NCBI GenBank assembly: GCA_038373885.1
Contig: JAWZYV010019980.1
Span: 496,001 to 560,000, forward strand
Reading direction: 5' to 3'
From: Cheiracanthium punctorium
Taxonomy: Eukaryota; Arthropoda; Arachnida; Araneae; Cheiracanthiidae
DNA: 64,000 nucleotides
Part shown: positions 43,161-54,814 of the stretch, one piece after another
How positions within the stretch are numbered: the stretch's first letter is position 1
How the letters are laid out: each line of letters begins with the position of its first letter
Position numbers and translations under genes: made by a program
Notes under the pieces: generated by a model
What the model was told of the DNA's origin: nothing
What the model saw: the letters and a program-made list of their open reading frames with translations, nothing else
Databases searched by the model: none

Positions 43161-43317
43161 TACGCCGCATGGCCTTCTGCACCGTACAAACGATTGCCTT
43201 GCAATTCGGTATGCATGATTATTGGACACAATATAACGCGATATCCACTTTGCTATATCTGTTTATTACAATGAATAGTAATCACCACAAATCGTAATAT
43301 CAAAAAGTCCATTCATT

Positions 43318-43334
43318 CCCGTGCGAAGAACGGG
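43318..43334 (+). terminator. Helitron 3' hairpin
   Basis: CCCGT pairs with ACGGG around a seven-base loop, just upstream of CTAG. In Helitrons this hairpin acts as the transposition terminator; it is not a transcription terminator. One stem position beyond the five pairs is mismatched (GC against GA), suggesting slight decay. Confidence 0.85.
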
Positions 43335-43347
43335 TACTTCAGCTAGT

Positions 43348-44259
43348 TTGTGTATATATTTTAAATTACTTTATATTAAGGTGTATTTATTTTTCAATTT
43401 TTCGCCAATAATACATTTCGCAATGCAGACAAATAAATTCTATTGAATTAATATTGCATGGACTCAAAATCTGCAAACACGTGAAATTATTTAATATCCA
43501 ATAGCGTAATGATAAAATTGAGTTTTTTTTTTTAAATAATGAAATATTTTTATGTAAATCTTCATTTGATGAATATTGACCTTTATAATAAAAGTTTTTT
43601 GATCAGTTTATGTTAATAGACAGTTATATTCCGAAATAGAGATCAAGAAAATATAATAACATTGCATGTACTATGTGATATTTTGTGTGTCACCTGCACA
43701 TGGGTAATTTTTATTTTTATTTTGTATGGCTTATTCGTTATACTTGCGATATTTATTCTCTGTCCACAAGCCTATTTCATAAATATTTTTTAATGTCTGC
43801 AAAATATTTTGCTTTATTTAAAGTAACAAAGAAGTTGACTTCACTGCAAGGGTAAATTTACAGTTTTTAGGCTTTCAAATTGAAAGAAACATTTTTTTAT
43901 GAATACATTCTCTTAAGTGATTATTTATGAAAATTGCTTTAAATAATCATAACGTTCTTAAATGAATGTATTTATTTTATTTTTTCGATCAGCTTTAAGA
44001 ACGGTACCATCCCAAGGGGGGGGGGGGAGGCAGATAAAATTTCCTGTCATGCATCGTTTACCAAGAACTTAAAAAAATACTCTTGTTTTGAGACAGTAGA
44101 TCACATGTACAAAACTACAATACGAGTGTTGTGCCTACCCGAATACGTTTTCAATAAGCGATAAATAAAACTTCCAATTTTTTGTTTGCAGTGCAGTATT
44201 ATACCGTTCTTCAAAACATTATAAATCTTGAAAAAGTTAAAAGGAAGTTGGTGAACTTA
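43348..44259. other. Gene-free AT-rich spacer
   Basis: No gene. A run of 12 G near 44019. Otherwise AT-rich unique-looking DNA. Confidence 0.45.
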
Positions 44260-44461
44260 AATTCTCAGTTTATTCATTTTTTCAGGTACAATCTAAATTA
44301 GAAGTAAAGAGTGTCCAGCATGTTTTGATTTTAAAATGACATGTCTCGAAAATAAAGATAAATTCTCAGTTTATTCATTTTTTCAGGCACAATCTAAATT
44401 AGAAGTAAAGAATGTCCAGCATGTATTGATTTTAAAATTACATATCTCGAAAATAAAGATC
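44260..44461 (+). repeat. Tandem duplication, 101-bp period
   Basis: AATTCTCAGTTTATTCATTT at 44260 recurs at 44361, each unit ending CTCGAAAATAAAGAT. The two units differ at only a few bases. Directly upstream of the transposase fragment, so possibly the subterminal part of that element. Confidence 0.9.
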
Positions 44462-44582
44462 AATAGCGAGATGAGACAAACTGTATATTTATAACGAAAG
44501 CTGTAAAAATTTTATGCAGAAGCTTTGGAATAGTAGTTTCAAAAACCGCTAACAGATGCCGCTGTAATCGCTGGTTTTTATA

Positions 44583-44834
44583 ATGAAATGGCCTCCATAT
44601 TTTTCCAATCTGACACCTTCTGACTATTTTCTGAGGAGCATGTTAGAAGGAACAGTCTACCGAAACCATTCCAACATGCTGGACGAGCTTGAATCGTCGA
44701 TTTGTGCGGCAAGTGAATCCATTTCGGTTGAGAAGTTACCGGCTAGAATGACAAATTTCGTTCTTCGTTTGCGCAACCACTATATGCTGGGGAATAATTC
44801 TGTTCATCTATCGAACGAAACCTTGAAACTGTAA
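44583..44834 (+). pseudogene. C-terminal fragment of a mariner/IS630-type transposase
   Basis: An 83-codon frame with KWPPYFSNLTPSDYFL, equivalent to WPPRSPDLTPCDFFLWG around the third acidic catalytic residue. It is followed by VYRNHSNMLDELESSI and a tail with LRLRNHYMLG, as in many arthropod mariner-type transposases. Everything upstream (DNA-binding domain, first two Asp) is missing, and the normally conserved W/R/S positions have changed. A 5'-truncated dead copy. An AATAAA-like signal occurs near 44921. Confidence 0.75.
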
Positions 44835-45022
44835 CTGTTCATATGTCAGTACAATGTAATGAAAGGGCAAGTTACTGGTGTATCGGAATGTTATGTTGCT
44901 TTTTGGCATAAAATTCCTTAAATAAATTTTTATTTACAAACAAGTAATGCATGAACGTAATATTTATATTTGTTACATTTTAAAGTAAGAATTTTAGAAG
45001 TGATTTTTTGTCTTTCAAGAAA

Positions 45023-45770
45023 GGCAGCATTCGTAAACGACAAACCAGTTACACTGGTGCAACGAGCTTCCATCTAAGGTGTTCGTAAACGAAACTGAGT
45101 GCATTCAGTTTATAAACTATAGCGTTCGTATACATAACTCAGTGCGTTTAGTTTCAAACTAAGTAAACTGAGCACGGAGCAAGTTCACCTAGTTGTTCAG
45201 AAGATACACTTGCTGCACGTTGTTGTTGTTATGAAATGGCGTCCGTTGTTTTGAAAAGTATGTTGTTATGAAAAGTATTTTAAGTTAGCTGAAGCTGCAA
45301 ATACTATTTTTTCGAGAAGGAAATTCATGTACACTCTAGAAACTGAAACGAATGTACAGAATTTTTCTACGGTAATCCTTTTCTTGTATTTTTCATTTTA
45401 GTAAATTCAAAAATGCATATTGAGATTGAAGTTGATTTAAACCGTTATTAGCGAAATTTGAACTTCTCTTGCTAATTACTTTTGAAGAAATGCCAGTTTA
45501 AGTTGAAATTTCTAAATTTTGATACGTGCACTTCAGTTAAGGCCATTCTTTCTTTTAAAATACTGTTGATTTTATATTAAGTACTAAAAACTCTCCTTGA
45601 CAAAAATAACATCAGGCGCGAACTGCAATCAAACACCTCTTCTAGGCGACGAAACTAAATAAACTGAAGTTGTTCGTAAAGGGAAAAAAAAAATTGATAG
45701 CACTGAACAAACGCATTTCAGTTTTCTTACGAAAACTCGTACAACGAGTTTGTCGTTTACGAATGCACCC
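45023..45770. mobile_element. TIR element with GCATTCGTAAACGACAAAC ends (748 bp)
   Basis: Left GGCAGCATTCGTAAACGACA and right, complemented, GGGTGCATTCGTAAACGACA. Subterminal words GTTCGTAAACGAAACTGAG and CAGTTT recur inward on both sides (45081, 45667). No clear target duplication and no transposase. The superfamily is undetermined (GGG tips would suit PIF or Merlin). Interior AT-rich. Confidence 0.75.
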
Positions 45771-46490
45771 AAAGACACACGAAAAAAGAGGAGAAGGGCC
45801 GTCTACCTTCCTTGGAGGACTAGTTTTAAAATCTCCGGAAAATTATTTTTAGATATTCGTGAGTATTGTATTTTGCAGTGAGAATTTTATGCGTTATATA
45901 TTTTTTGAAATAGAGTGAGATGTGTAAAAATGAACGTTTTGGCTCGCATCGCACATGTTACAAATTTTGGAAAATGCTATCTAGTCTGGCACCTTTGTTG
46001 AAAAACTCATATATATGCCTTATTTCGTATTATTAGCTTCATTGATAATGGCAGGGAGAAATGTTGACATACGAATAAGCATTACATTTCGGTCACCTCT
46101 AATACTATAAGGCAAATTTTAGTCATTGCCCTTTATTATGAATTTGATAAGACTGAAATAAGATAAATGTTGAAGGGTCATTTTATTGTGATTGACGTAA
46201 CATCTTTAGCTAAAAACGAAAATTTTTTATATTACTGATTATTTAAAACGGAAGTTAACCTAAGTTTTCCAAATTCAGCTTTCACGGTAGGGTTTTAATA
46301 AGGAAAACATTTTTTTATGTCTTGATACCTAATTAAATACTAGTAATTTTAGTCCTTTAACAGTTGTGGATAACGTAACAGTTTAATCTACATCAAAACC
46401 ACATGTTCCGTTAATTTAACCACAAGTTACGTTAGTCACAGCTCTTAAAGATAAAAATGACCTTATTGAATTAGGTCGCGTAAAAAAAAA
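45771..46490. other. Gene-free spacer
   Basis: 45920-46075 resembles 30486-30660 (shared GTTTTGGC and ATTAGCTTCA words), an additional diverged dispersed repeat. Otherwise featureless. Confidence 0.4.
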
Positions 46491-46495
46491 TGTTT

Positions 46496-46800
46496 TGCTG
46501 AATAGATCAAAATTTTGCCGATTTAACAAAAATTTGATTTGTGCTATTTCAGTTGAATAATTTTGTTGTTTTTAACAAAATTTTTGTTAAATTAACAAAA
46601 TATTTCGTTGGACAAAATTTTATTCATTCAAAAATTTGGTTTGTGCTATTTTAACCAAAGATTTTGTTGGCTTTAACAAAATGGTTGTTAAAACAAAAAA
46701 ATATTTTGTTGAATTAGCAAAAATTTTGTGGATTCAACAAAAATATATCTTTGAAGTAGAGCCAGCCAAAATTTTGTTAAATCAAAATACAATATTTTTT
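46496..46800. repeat. AACAAAATTTTGTT palindromic-word cluster
   Basis: Around a dozen variants of AACAAAATTTTGTT or AAAATTTTGTTG alternate on both strands over 300 bp, ending TTTTTTCAGTG near 46804. If reversed, the end reads CACTGAAAAAA, a tip style seen in several TIR transposons. The opposite tip was not found. Probably a palindromic MITE of unknown class. Confidence 0.6.
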
Positions 46801-46804
46801 CAGT

Positions 46805-48006
46805 GTACTAAAGTATAAAATATTGTTATTTTTTATTTATGACCCTGCCATACGTGTTGTAAACTGGAAAAATTATATTGACTTCATTTATAAATAATCA
46901 GTGATAAAAAAACATTTTTATTTTTAGTTTTTTATTGCCATGGAATGACCCTAAAAGTTAAATATATCGTACCTTCCATCTACTTCCACTTCCACTACCA
47001 AGCATTCTCTACTGCGCTTTTTACAAAAGCAAACTCTATTAACTTTCCCTTCATACTTATCGATGTGAAACCCAAAAGTTTGCTATAAAGACTAAAAAAA
47101 TGACAGACGGTTGCACAAAAGAAAAGATTGACCACCGCCATTTTTCTTTTATTTCTTGTTCTTATCCTGTTACCTCTCAATCTATATTTGACACAATTCT
47201 ATCAAACGTCGCATGCCGGACTTCTCTTCCTAGACATGTTTCTCCCCCCTTTTTTTCTGTGTGAGGAGGGGGAGATCCCGGACAGCAAGCAAAACGGAGG
47301 GGGGGAGGCATGTTGTGATTCTTCCCCCTCCTTCGTCCATGCTTCTCCCGATTGTAATTGTACGGAGTTCGCAGGCAGAGGCATTACACGCTACACTGAG
47401 CCGGACAAATGGAGTTTCGCTCAGAATCAATCCTCAATCAATACCCCACCTCCCTATTCCGTCCATTGCCGGACTCGCGGTAAAGAGATGATCCACGTTT
47501 GGCGACATATCTATGGATTTGGCTGGGTTTTAGGGATTAGGATTAACCTTTCGTGAGGAGTATAAATGTAGATTTTCAAAAAATTTAAACTTTACATTAT
47601 ATTATTTTAGTATTAAACTATATTTCTAATACAAGATGTTCATATACTCTTTCGATAAACATTGAATTTACCAAAAGACTTTAGATTACAGAGCAATGAA
47701 GGGTCACAAACATCCTCTTTATGCATCAATTAATCAAATTTAATTTTCTGACATATTGCATACCGTCAACCTCTTTGAGTTACTTTCACATATTTTCCCT
47801 AACGTTTCTGTTATAATATAGAAAAGCACCGTTTATACGTCTTTCAAGTTCAAGGGACTGACATTAAACGAAGTATAAATAAAAATACACCTAAGTTAAA
47901 CATTAATAAGCCAACTACTTTGACTGTCACAGGTTTAACATTACTAATGCAAATTCATTTAAATATAATAATTTTTATTTATTTTATTTTATTTTTGTTT
48001 TGTTTT
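46805..48006. other. Gene-free segment with GC-richer part
   Basis: 47120-47560 is less AT-rich. It contains a 142-codon frame lacking an ATG start (it begins TTG) with a hydrophobic first 25 residues, and several overlapping frames. No homology is recognised. G runs near 47300. The remainder is AT-rich. Confidence 0.35.
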
Positions 48007-48114
48007 CTCCGAATCTTCGCTTAAATACGGGTTAGGACCTCTTAGAAAGTCCCTCAAGGAAGGGCAATCCCCCACCCGGCTTAGATCTCTAGCGTAGATA
48101 ATTGGTCGTAAACC
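48007..48114 (+). repeat. SINE 3' fragment
   Basis: TCTTCGCTTAAATACGGG through CTAGCGTAGATAATTGGTCG matches the body and tail of the SINE at 49288-49464 (CTTCGCGTAAGCACC ... GTAGATAATAGGTCGTA). The tRNA head is absent. Confidence 0.6.
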
Positions 48115-49287
48115 ATATTTCCACTTTCCATTTAAGTTTTTTAAGGTACTAATAAATTGCTTCATAATAGTTTTCTCACAGAAATCAATAACTGAATCTT
48201 AAAAGGGGAAGAAATCCATTATATTATATTTTGTATAAAGTATATATTTAGTATTAAACTCTTCGTTCCAGGGTTCCACATATGTGGACTTTTTAATTCC
48301 ACTGTTAAAACGATTCTTTAGGATTTTTTGTTATTCTGAATTTACGTACATATGAGTCAATGCTTCTTGCACACTGATACACACATTTTGTTTTTGTTTG
48401 TCGTTATTTTATGTTTGTTTGCAGTTACACAAAAGAATATTTGAATGTTATTGAAATTTCTTAAGTTGAATTTGTGAATATTTCTTGAACTTTTCGAAAT
48501 TCATGGAGCTCACATGATTTCTGAGCCATCATTTACCTTTAAAAGCGTCTTCACAGGTCTTCGTTTATGGGTAATAGTAACTTTTTACTATTAAAATAGG
48601 GACTGAGAACTAGTCTTTCATTCGAAAAATTATTTCAAAATCGCTTTCTACTTGTCGTTTTTAAGTGTAATAGATTTTTTTAAACGATTCTGAGATTGCT
48701 CTTTAATTTGAGATCTGAGATTTTTGTCGGACGTGAAGAGGCTAATGCAATTATGCTGCGATTTATGATCATGCAGATATTGAAATAAAGAAATCTTTGA
48801 TAGTCGAATGCTGTGCTGATTGCCTTTGAATATTAATTTTAGCATTATAGATTGAATTGATTTCATGAAATGTTTCTTCACTCATATATTGAAAAATAAC
48901 AATTATATGGCTTTTAACAGTCATTTGCATTTTTAACCCTTGCGAGAGAATTTTTTTTTACTGGGTCATTTACAAATTTTAAAAATGTCACTTTTTTAAA
49001 ATTAACGCGATTTTTTTTTCTTAATGTATTTTTTGCTTCCTTATTTTGAACATTTTTACAGTTCGCATTGGTGCGAGTGGATAAGTCATCGAACATGGTG
49101 GACGGCTGGCCCCAGCCGCACAACTGTCGATCTAACGGTTTGGAGTTTTGGTCGGTTATCTCCAGATGTAACGTGAAAACGCGTTAGAACCACTTTAAAA
49201 AGTTCTCTGACCAAGGCGTTCCCCAACCCCACCCCACAGCCAGATGCTACTCGTGTAGGCTTGCCATAAAAAACAAACAAATCTATT
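48115..49287. other. Gene-free spacer
   Basis: AT-rich to 49050, then a more mixed stretch with GGCTGGCCCCAGCC (hairpin) near 49104. No gene. Confidence 0.4.
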
Positions 49288-49464
49288 TAAGTTGTCCAGT
49301 GGCTGAACGCATAGGACTCTCAGCTGGGAGACGGAAGGTACCTGGTTCAAACCCAAGTCATGTCCGTCGATCTAGCCTCTCGCAGTTTTCCGTGGTTTTC
49401 TTCCAAACTTCGCGTAAGCACCTCCCTCCTTAGTCTAGATGCTACTTGTAGATAATAGGTCGTA
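49288..49464 (+). repeat. tRNA-derived SINE
   Basis: A-box-like AGTGGCTGAACGCATAGGA near 49298 and B box GGTTCAAACCC (49344-49354), then a body with CGCAGTTTTCCGTGGTTTTC and tail GTAGATAATAGGTCGTA. The anticodon region CTCAGCTGGGAG is self-complementary and not tRNA-like. A sister fragment is at 48007-48114. Confidence 0.65.
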
Positions 49465-50239
49465 TTCCCAAAAATCAAAATACATTGTGCACTCATCTCT
49501 AATAAATAAAGAATTCATGCTAGTTACTATTTTTGGGGGGGAACACCCTGTTATTACACTCCAGTGGAATCTCCGGAAAATATCTCGGGGGCATTTGAAG
49601 TTTCCTTGGGCATATTTATTCAGAAAGTTCCAACTGCACTTAAAGAGGACAAGGAATGCCCCCCCCCCCCCAAACACCGCACACAATGTATTCGCAGATT
49701 AAATTACAATCATTGAAAAATAGTTCAGCACTTAAGTGCATTCAGGAAATTTTCATCACGCGTTCTTCATCGGCAAATTTTCTCACGCACGCATTCACAA
49801 TCGTAAGATGGTTTAATTACTACGTCCTCTTCCGCGAGGACCCCCGCCGTTAATTCCATTTGTATTCCTCACCGAAAACAATCTCCCGATAAAATTTAAA
49901 AGAAAGGGAAAACGACAAACGTACAAGGAGGAGGTGGGGGGGGGGGGTAAAAAAGAAAAAAGAAAAGAGAGATAGGGAAACATTTCGAGTGATTTTCAGA
50001 AAACGCTTCCCGTTATATATTTCAGAATATATATCGCTCCGCTTTCAGCCTCTCTCTCTTTAGAATGCTTATCATTAGATAATGGAGAACGCGGGGGTAA
50101 ATTCAGTTAATGCCGGGGCGTATTTCCTTGATTTGGTTTATTTGTTGATATCTTGCATTAAGGAAAAGATGTAAATAACTTAAGACCCGAGTCAGGTACT
50201 TTTGTTCCAAGGGAAATTAAGTTATACGCGTTTTGAATT
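49465..50239. other. Gene-free segment before the satellite
   Basis: Runs of 11 C near 49660 and 12 G near 49936, a purine tract near 49950-49980, and otherwise unique-looking DNA. No gene. Confidence 0.4.
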
Positions 50240-52099
50240 TGATCCTAATGCATGCGTTAGGAGATTGTCGATGGGAGATATATAGGGAAGGTGCACTTGA
50301 GTTAATAGACTCATTTCTAGAGTCGGGATTAAATTATTTGTGTCTGTAGATCAATTAAAGGCTTCTTGAGAATACCTTAATGGTTTACTTGTCATTGGTG
50401 AACGGTTACTTCCATAATTTATGGAACACAGTCCTACAATCTACTGTATAATTTACTTATTGTTCAACGACGACAGTCGATGGTACGCATTTCTCCAAAT
50501 CGCGCCAAATGCCAACAAATTTCAAGAATTTGGGCAAAATATCCTGATGCATGCGCTAGAAGATTGTCTATGAGAGATATATAGGGAAGGTGCACTTGAG
50601 TTAATAGACTCATTTCTAGAGTCGGGATTAAATTATTTGTGTCTGTAGATCAATTAAAGGCTTCTTGAGAATACCTTAATGGTTTACTTGTCATTGGTGA
50701 ACGGTTACTTCCATAATTTATGGAACACAGTCCTAAAATCTACTGTATAATTTACTTACTGTTCAACGACGACAGTCGATGGTACGCATTTCTCCAAATC
50801 GCGCCAAATGCCAACAAATTTCAAGAATTTGGGCAAAATATCCTGATGCATGCGCTAGAAGATTGTCTATGAGAGATATATAGGGAAGGTGCACTTGAGT
50901 TAATAGACTCATTTCTAGAGTCGGGATTAAATTATTTGTGTCTGTAGATCAATTAAAGGCTTCCTGAGAATACCTTAATGGTTTACTTGTCATTGTTGAA
51001 CGGTTACTTCCATAATTTATGGAACAGTCCTAAAATCTACTGTATAATTTACTTATTGTTCAACGACTACAGTCGATGGTACGCATTTCTCCAAATCACG
51101 CCAAATGCCAACAAATTTCAAGAATTTGGGCAAAATATCCTGATGCATGCGCTAGAAGATTGTCTAGGGAAGGTGCACTTGAGTTAATAGACTCTTCTAG
51201 AGTCGGGATTAAATTATTTGTGTCTGTAGATCAATTAAAGGCTTCTTGAGAATACCTTAATGGTTTACTTGTCATTGGTGAACGGTTACTTCCATAATTT
51301 ATGGAACACAGTCCTACAATCTACTGTATAATTTACTTATTGTTCAACGACGACAGTCGATGGTACGCATTTCTCCAAATCGCGCCAAATGCCAACAAAT
51401 TTCAAGAATTTGGGCAAAATATCCTGATGCATGCGCTAGAAGATTGTCTATGAGAGATATATAGGGAAGGTGCACTTGAGTTAATAGACTCATTTCTAGA
51501 GTCGGGATTAAATTATTTGTGTCTGTAGATCAATTAAAGGCTTCCTGAGAATACCTTAATGGTTTACTTGTCATTGTTGAACGGTTACTTCCATAATTTA
51601 TGGAACAGTCCTAAAATCTACTGTATAATTTACTTATTGTTCAACGACTACAGTCGATGGTACGCATTTCTCCAAATCACGCCAAATGCCAACAAATTTC
51701 AAGAATTTGGGCAAAATATCCTGATGCATGCGCTAGAAGATTGTCTAGGGAAGGTGCACTTGAGTTAATAGACTCTTCTAGAGTCGGGATTAAATTATTT
51801 GTGTCTGTAGATCAATTAAAGGCTTCTTGAGAATACCTTAATGGTTTACTTGTCATTGGTGAACGGTTACTTCCATAATTATGGAACACAGTCCTAAAAT
51901 CTACTGTATAATTTACTTATTGTTCAACGACGACAGTCGATGGTACGCATTTCTCCAAATCGCGCCAAATGCCAACAAATTTCAAGAATTTTGGCAAAAT
52001 TCTTGAAATTCCTGATGCATGCGTTAAGAGATTGTCGATGGGAGATAGGGAAGGTGCATTGGAGTTAATAGACTCATTTCTAGAGTCGGGATTAAATTA
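50240..52099 (+). repeat. ~299-bp satellite array with 581-bp higher-order repeat
   Basis: Unit starts (GTGCAC) at 50291, 50590, 50889, 51173, 51470, 51754 and 52054 give lengths 299, 299, 284, 297, 284 and 300, plus partial units at each end. The 284-bp type has shared diagnostic changes (CTTCCTGAG, GACTACAG, ATCACGCC) and a lost GAGAGATATAT block. The pair 284+297 repeats as a block: 50978-51187 and 51559-51768 translate identically. So units 3-4 were copied together as units 5-6. Identical 69-codon frames in the array are a by-product. Confidence 0.95.
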
Positions 52100-52109
52100 T
52101 TCATTGCCG

Positions 52110-52165
52110 TCATCACAAGACTTTTGAACAGCTTTAAAAACAAACCAATCAATTACTATTGTTAG
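52110..52165 (+). repeat. R330 tip, direct fragment
   Basis: ACTTTTGAACAGCTTTAAAAA matches the start of the R330 family in forward orientation. A full inverted copy follows at 52175-52510, so the two form an inverted pair bordering the satellite. Confidence 0.5.
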
Positions 52166-52174
52166 CCGCGATAG

Positions 52175-52510
52175 TTAAGCGTTCGAAAAGATTAAAAATA
52201 TTTCTTAACCCAAAGCGCTATGGACTAATACTAACAATAAAGCTGTGAAGTCTCATGCAACTTTCAGAAAAAAATTAATTAGTATAAAAATTGCCTTCAA
52301 AAATGGTCCGAGGAGTCACCTGTTTAAGGAAATATTGCAAAATAACGCATGTTTAGTTTTCTTTTTCTTTTCTGAGTGTTTCGTAACTGCTACAATTTTA
52401 TTAATTGTAGCAGTTCACAGTACAATTTTCAGAGTATTCTAATTTTTTTCTGACCCCCTATATCAATTAAATTCCTTAAAAAGCTGTTCAAAAGTTGCAT
52501 GATTTCTAAG
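52175..52510 (-). repeat. R330, copy 2 (inverted)
   Basis: Read in reverse: AAATCATGCAACTTTTGAAC, TTGTACTGTGAACTGCTACA, TTTTGCAATATTTCC, CAGGTGACTCCTCGGACC, CTGAAAGTTGCATGAGA, AGTCCATAGCGCTTTGGG. Collinear with 8760-9085 and 56046-56370. A hairpin (CTGCTACAATT/AATTGTAGCAG) lies in the middle. Confidence 0.75.
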
Positions 52511-52640
52511 AACAGCCTTAAGATATAATATAGAAAAATTTGTTTAAATTGAAACTGCATTTAACGATAAACCAGTTTATAATAATGATTCTCATGATCT
52601 AAATATAAATGTGACTGACCAAAGTAATGTTAGTCAAATA

Positions 52641-53240
52641 CTGTATTTACCCGCGTATACGTCGATCTCGCGTATAAGTCCACCCCCCCCACTTTCCCGA
52701 TCAAGGAATTTGAATTTTTTAAAATCCCGCGTTTAAGTCGACCCCCCAATTTCCCTATTAAGAAATCTAATTTTTTTTTCAAAAATGCATTATTCAAAAT
52801 CATCTGGAAAAAAGAGAAAGTACTAAATATACAATAATAAGGATAATAATATACAAAAGTAGTATATACATAGTAGTATACAAATTAAATTGATAATTAA
52901 TAATAATATTACACAACTGAGATAAGGTAAAGTAGTATATACAAAGTTAAACCGATTCAAGATCCAATTCAGTATTGGACTCGCCATACAATTCGTAAAA
53001 TTCCTTCGTCGTTATCGGCTCATCGGCACACGTTTTCAATCTCTGTATCACTACATTCTTCCTAATATGGAAATCGACGTCACTGTGTTATGGAATGAGG
53101 GAGCAGAACAATTGCCTTTCAAAGGGGCATTTTTGACTTCTGATTAAAAAAAAATTATGAACCCTCGTATAATTCGACCTCCCCACTTTAAAGTCTTTCT
53201 TTTGTCCAAAATTTCTCGTCTTATACGCGAGTAAATACGG
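52641..53240. mobile_element. pogo-like TIR element, copy 2 (600 bp)
   Basis: Ends CTGTATTTACCCGCGTATA and, complemented, CCGTATTTACTCGCGTATAA, with TA on both sides (52639-52640, 53241-53242). The left subterminal zone has further TCGCGTATAAGTC and CGCGTTTAAGTCGACC repeats of the tip. No transposase. TIR type and TA target suggest a pogo-related nonautonomous element. Confidence 0.82.
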
Positions 53241-53242
53241 TA

Positions 53243-54814
53243 AATAGATTCTGAGATATAACAGATTTTTCAACCAAATGAATAATTAACTTTGACACAC
53301 CGTCTAATTTTGCTGCAGTCTTTTGACGAATTTATGTAACTTTTGAACGTATGTATATGTTTTTTAACTTACAGGGTACCAATGAATAAAAATGCAACAT
53401 TTATAGGACACCTATTTGTAAGCGTAATATGTTTTTCTTTAACAATTCCTTCTATTACAAATTAAAAAAAAATATTTTATCACTTTTTATCAAGATAGTT
53501 TTCAGCATTCATTCAAACAGTTGCAGTTAAAAATAAATGTGAGAAAATGAGTAACACTCAGTAAAATCATGCTTGCCTGCATATTTATATGAAACAAATT
53601 AACCAACTCCTTATTAAATTAACACAGTACTTCATTTAAATGCTAGTCTTTGTTATAGTTTTTTATGTCAAAATTTTCTAGTGTTTTCTTTATCAGAAAC
53701 CCACAGCTTTTCAGAAAATGCAATTAAATATTTATAGTACTACTGCAGTGCGTTTAGAATTAAGAAAGCGTAAATAAAAGAAACCTTAGCCTTAAAATAT
53801 TTGGCCTTTTATGATATTTAAAAATAAGAAAAATGCTATATTTTATTTGTCAAAACCTATAGTTACTCTAATTTTAACGGTAAATATTGTTGCAAAAAAC
53901 TTTTGCTTTTCTGTATTTATGGTGTATTCAAGGAAAAACTTGTTTTACAGTGAAGATAGTAACACTGCATAAGAACAAAAAGATGCTATATATGATTTCA
54001 TGCAACAAGTATTGCCAAGACTGTTATTTTCGGGCAGATCAGAAATTTTTAAATGATTACATATTATTTTTTATATTGTTTCGTATTGTTTTTTCTCATA
54101 AAATGTAGTTTTAACCGTTGGAAATCTCTCTCTTACAGCATGTAAATATTACCATCTTCTAAATCCGGTAATGTGGGGAGTAAACTTCTCCTATGTTTTT
54201 AGTGCATTGAAAGAAAAACTAGTGTTACTCAGAGAGTAGAAGTGTACTAGAGAATGCATCGCCAACCCGTTGAAAATAAACCATGTGACTTGTGGCACAG
54301 AATTGAAGAGAGAGGCTAGACTTGTGCTATATCGCTCTATTTGGCGAGTGGTAAGCGTAAATTACAAGCGAAATTTCCTGTCAACATATGCATTATAAAT
54401 CCTCTTGGCGTAAAAAAACTATCTCCAAGGATTAGTGAATGTGGATACATTGAAATATTCTTCATTTATATAATGATAATAAGCACGTGACTCCATAGAA
54501 AACTGAGAAGTGTTGGGTGCAAGAATGATGCGTATGAAATCTTGCCACAAGTCAGCTGATTTAACGAGTGCCTCAAGTTTGGGTTGTCAAAGCGCCCTCT
54601 ATCCCATTATATCTGCCTTATGGTTTTACTGTGAAGTAGAGTGGGCCGAAAACAATTATTTTTTTTCTGAAATCGCAATAACCCTAGCTCGCAAATTATG
54701 GTCAATGGTCCTTATTAACCAATACAAGAACGGATTCTGTTTGGTAACTTCTTCAGTTTGCGTATTTAACTCACAGATTCAAGTTTCTACATAAAAATGT
54801 CAATATATATATAT
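53243..54814. other. Gene-free AT-rich spacer
   Basis: Segments near 53925, 54205 and 56865 share AAGGAAAAACTNGTTTTACAG-like words, a possible old repeat. No gene. The 94-codon frame at 54510-54794 has no recognised relatives. Confidence 0.4.

Larger units (their letters stand above)
41006..43346 (+). mobile_element. Nonautonomous Helitron (2,341 bp)
   Basis: The 5' end is TCTTATAAATAAAAATGAAA, preceded by A. The 3' end is a GC-rich hairpin CCCGT-N7-ACGGG (43318-43334) 8 bp before the terminal CTAG (43343-43346), followed by T. TC start, hairpin, CTAG end, insertion between A and T and no target duplication define a Helitron. Interior phrases such as CAACCGATTTCGATGAAATT are typical Helitron filler. 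No Rep/helicase is present, so it depends on an autonomous relative. Replication is by rolling circle in this class. Confidence 0.92.

Noticed and set aside
47128..47556. 142-codon frame with a hydrophobic N-terminus
   Set aside because: It starts at TTG, not ATG, overlaps other frames of equal length on both strands, and resembles no family. The hydrophobic start comes from T-rich sequence. Without transcript or homology it is not a gene.
49086..49280. Minus-strand frame with Arg/Val-rich peptide as a possible exon
   Set aside because: No splice signals or family motif could be tied to it.
50978..51768. Two identical 69-codon frames
   Set aside because: They are the same phase of two satellite units. 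Other units break the frame, so it is not under coding constraint.
50240..52099. Possible CRISPR array
   Set aside because: The repeated unit is about 290 bp with no short-repeat/spacer alternation, and the DNA is eukaryotic.
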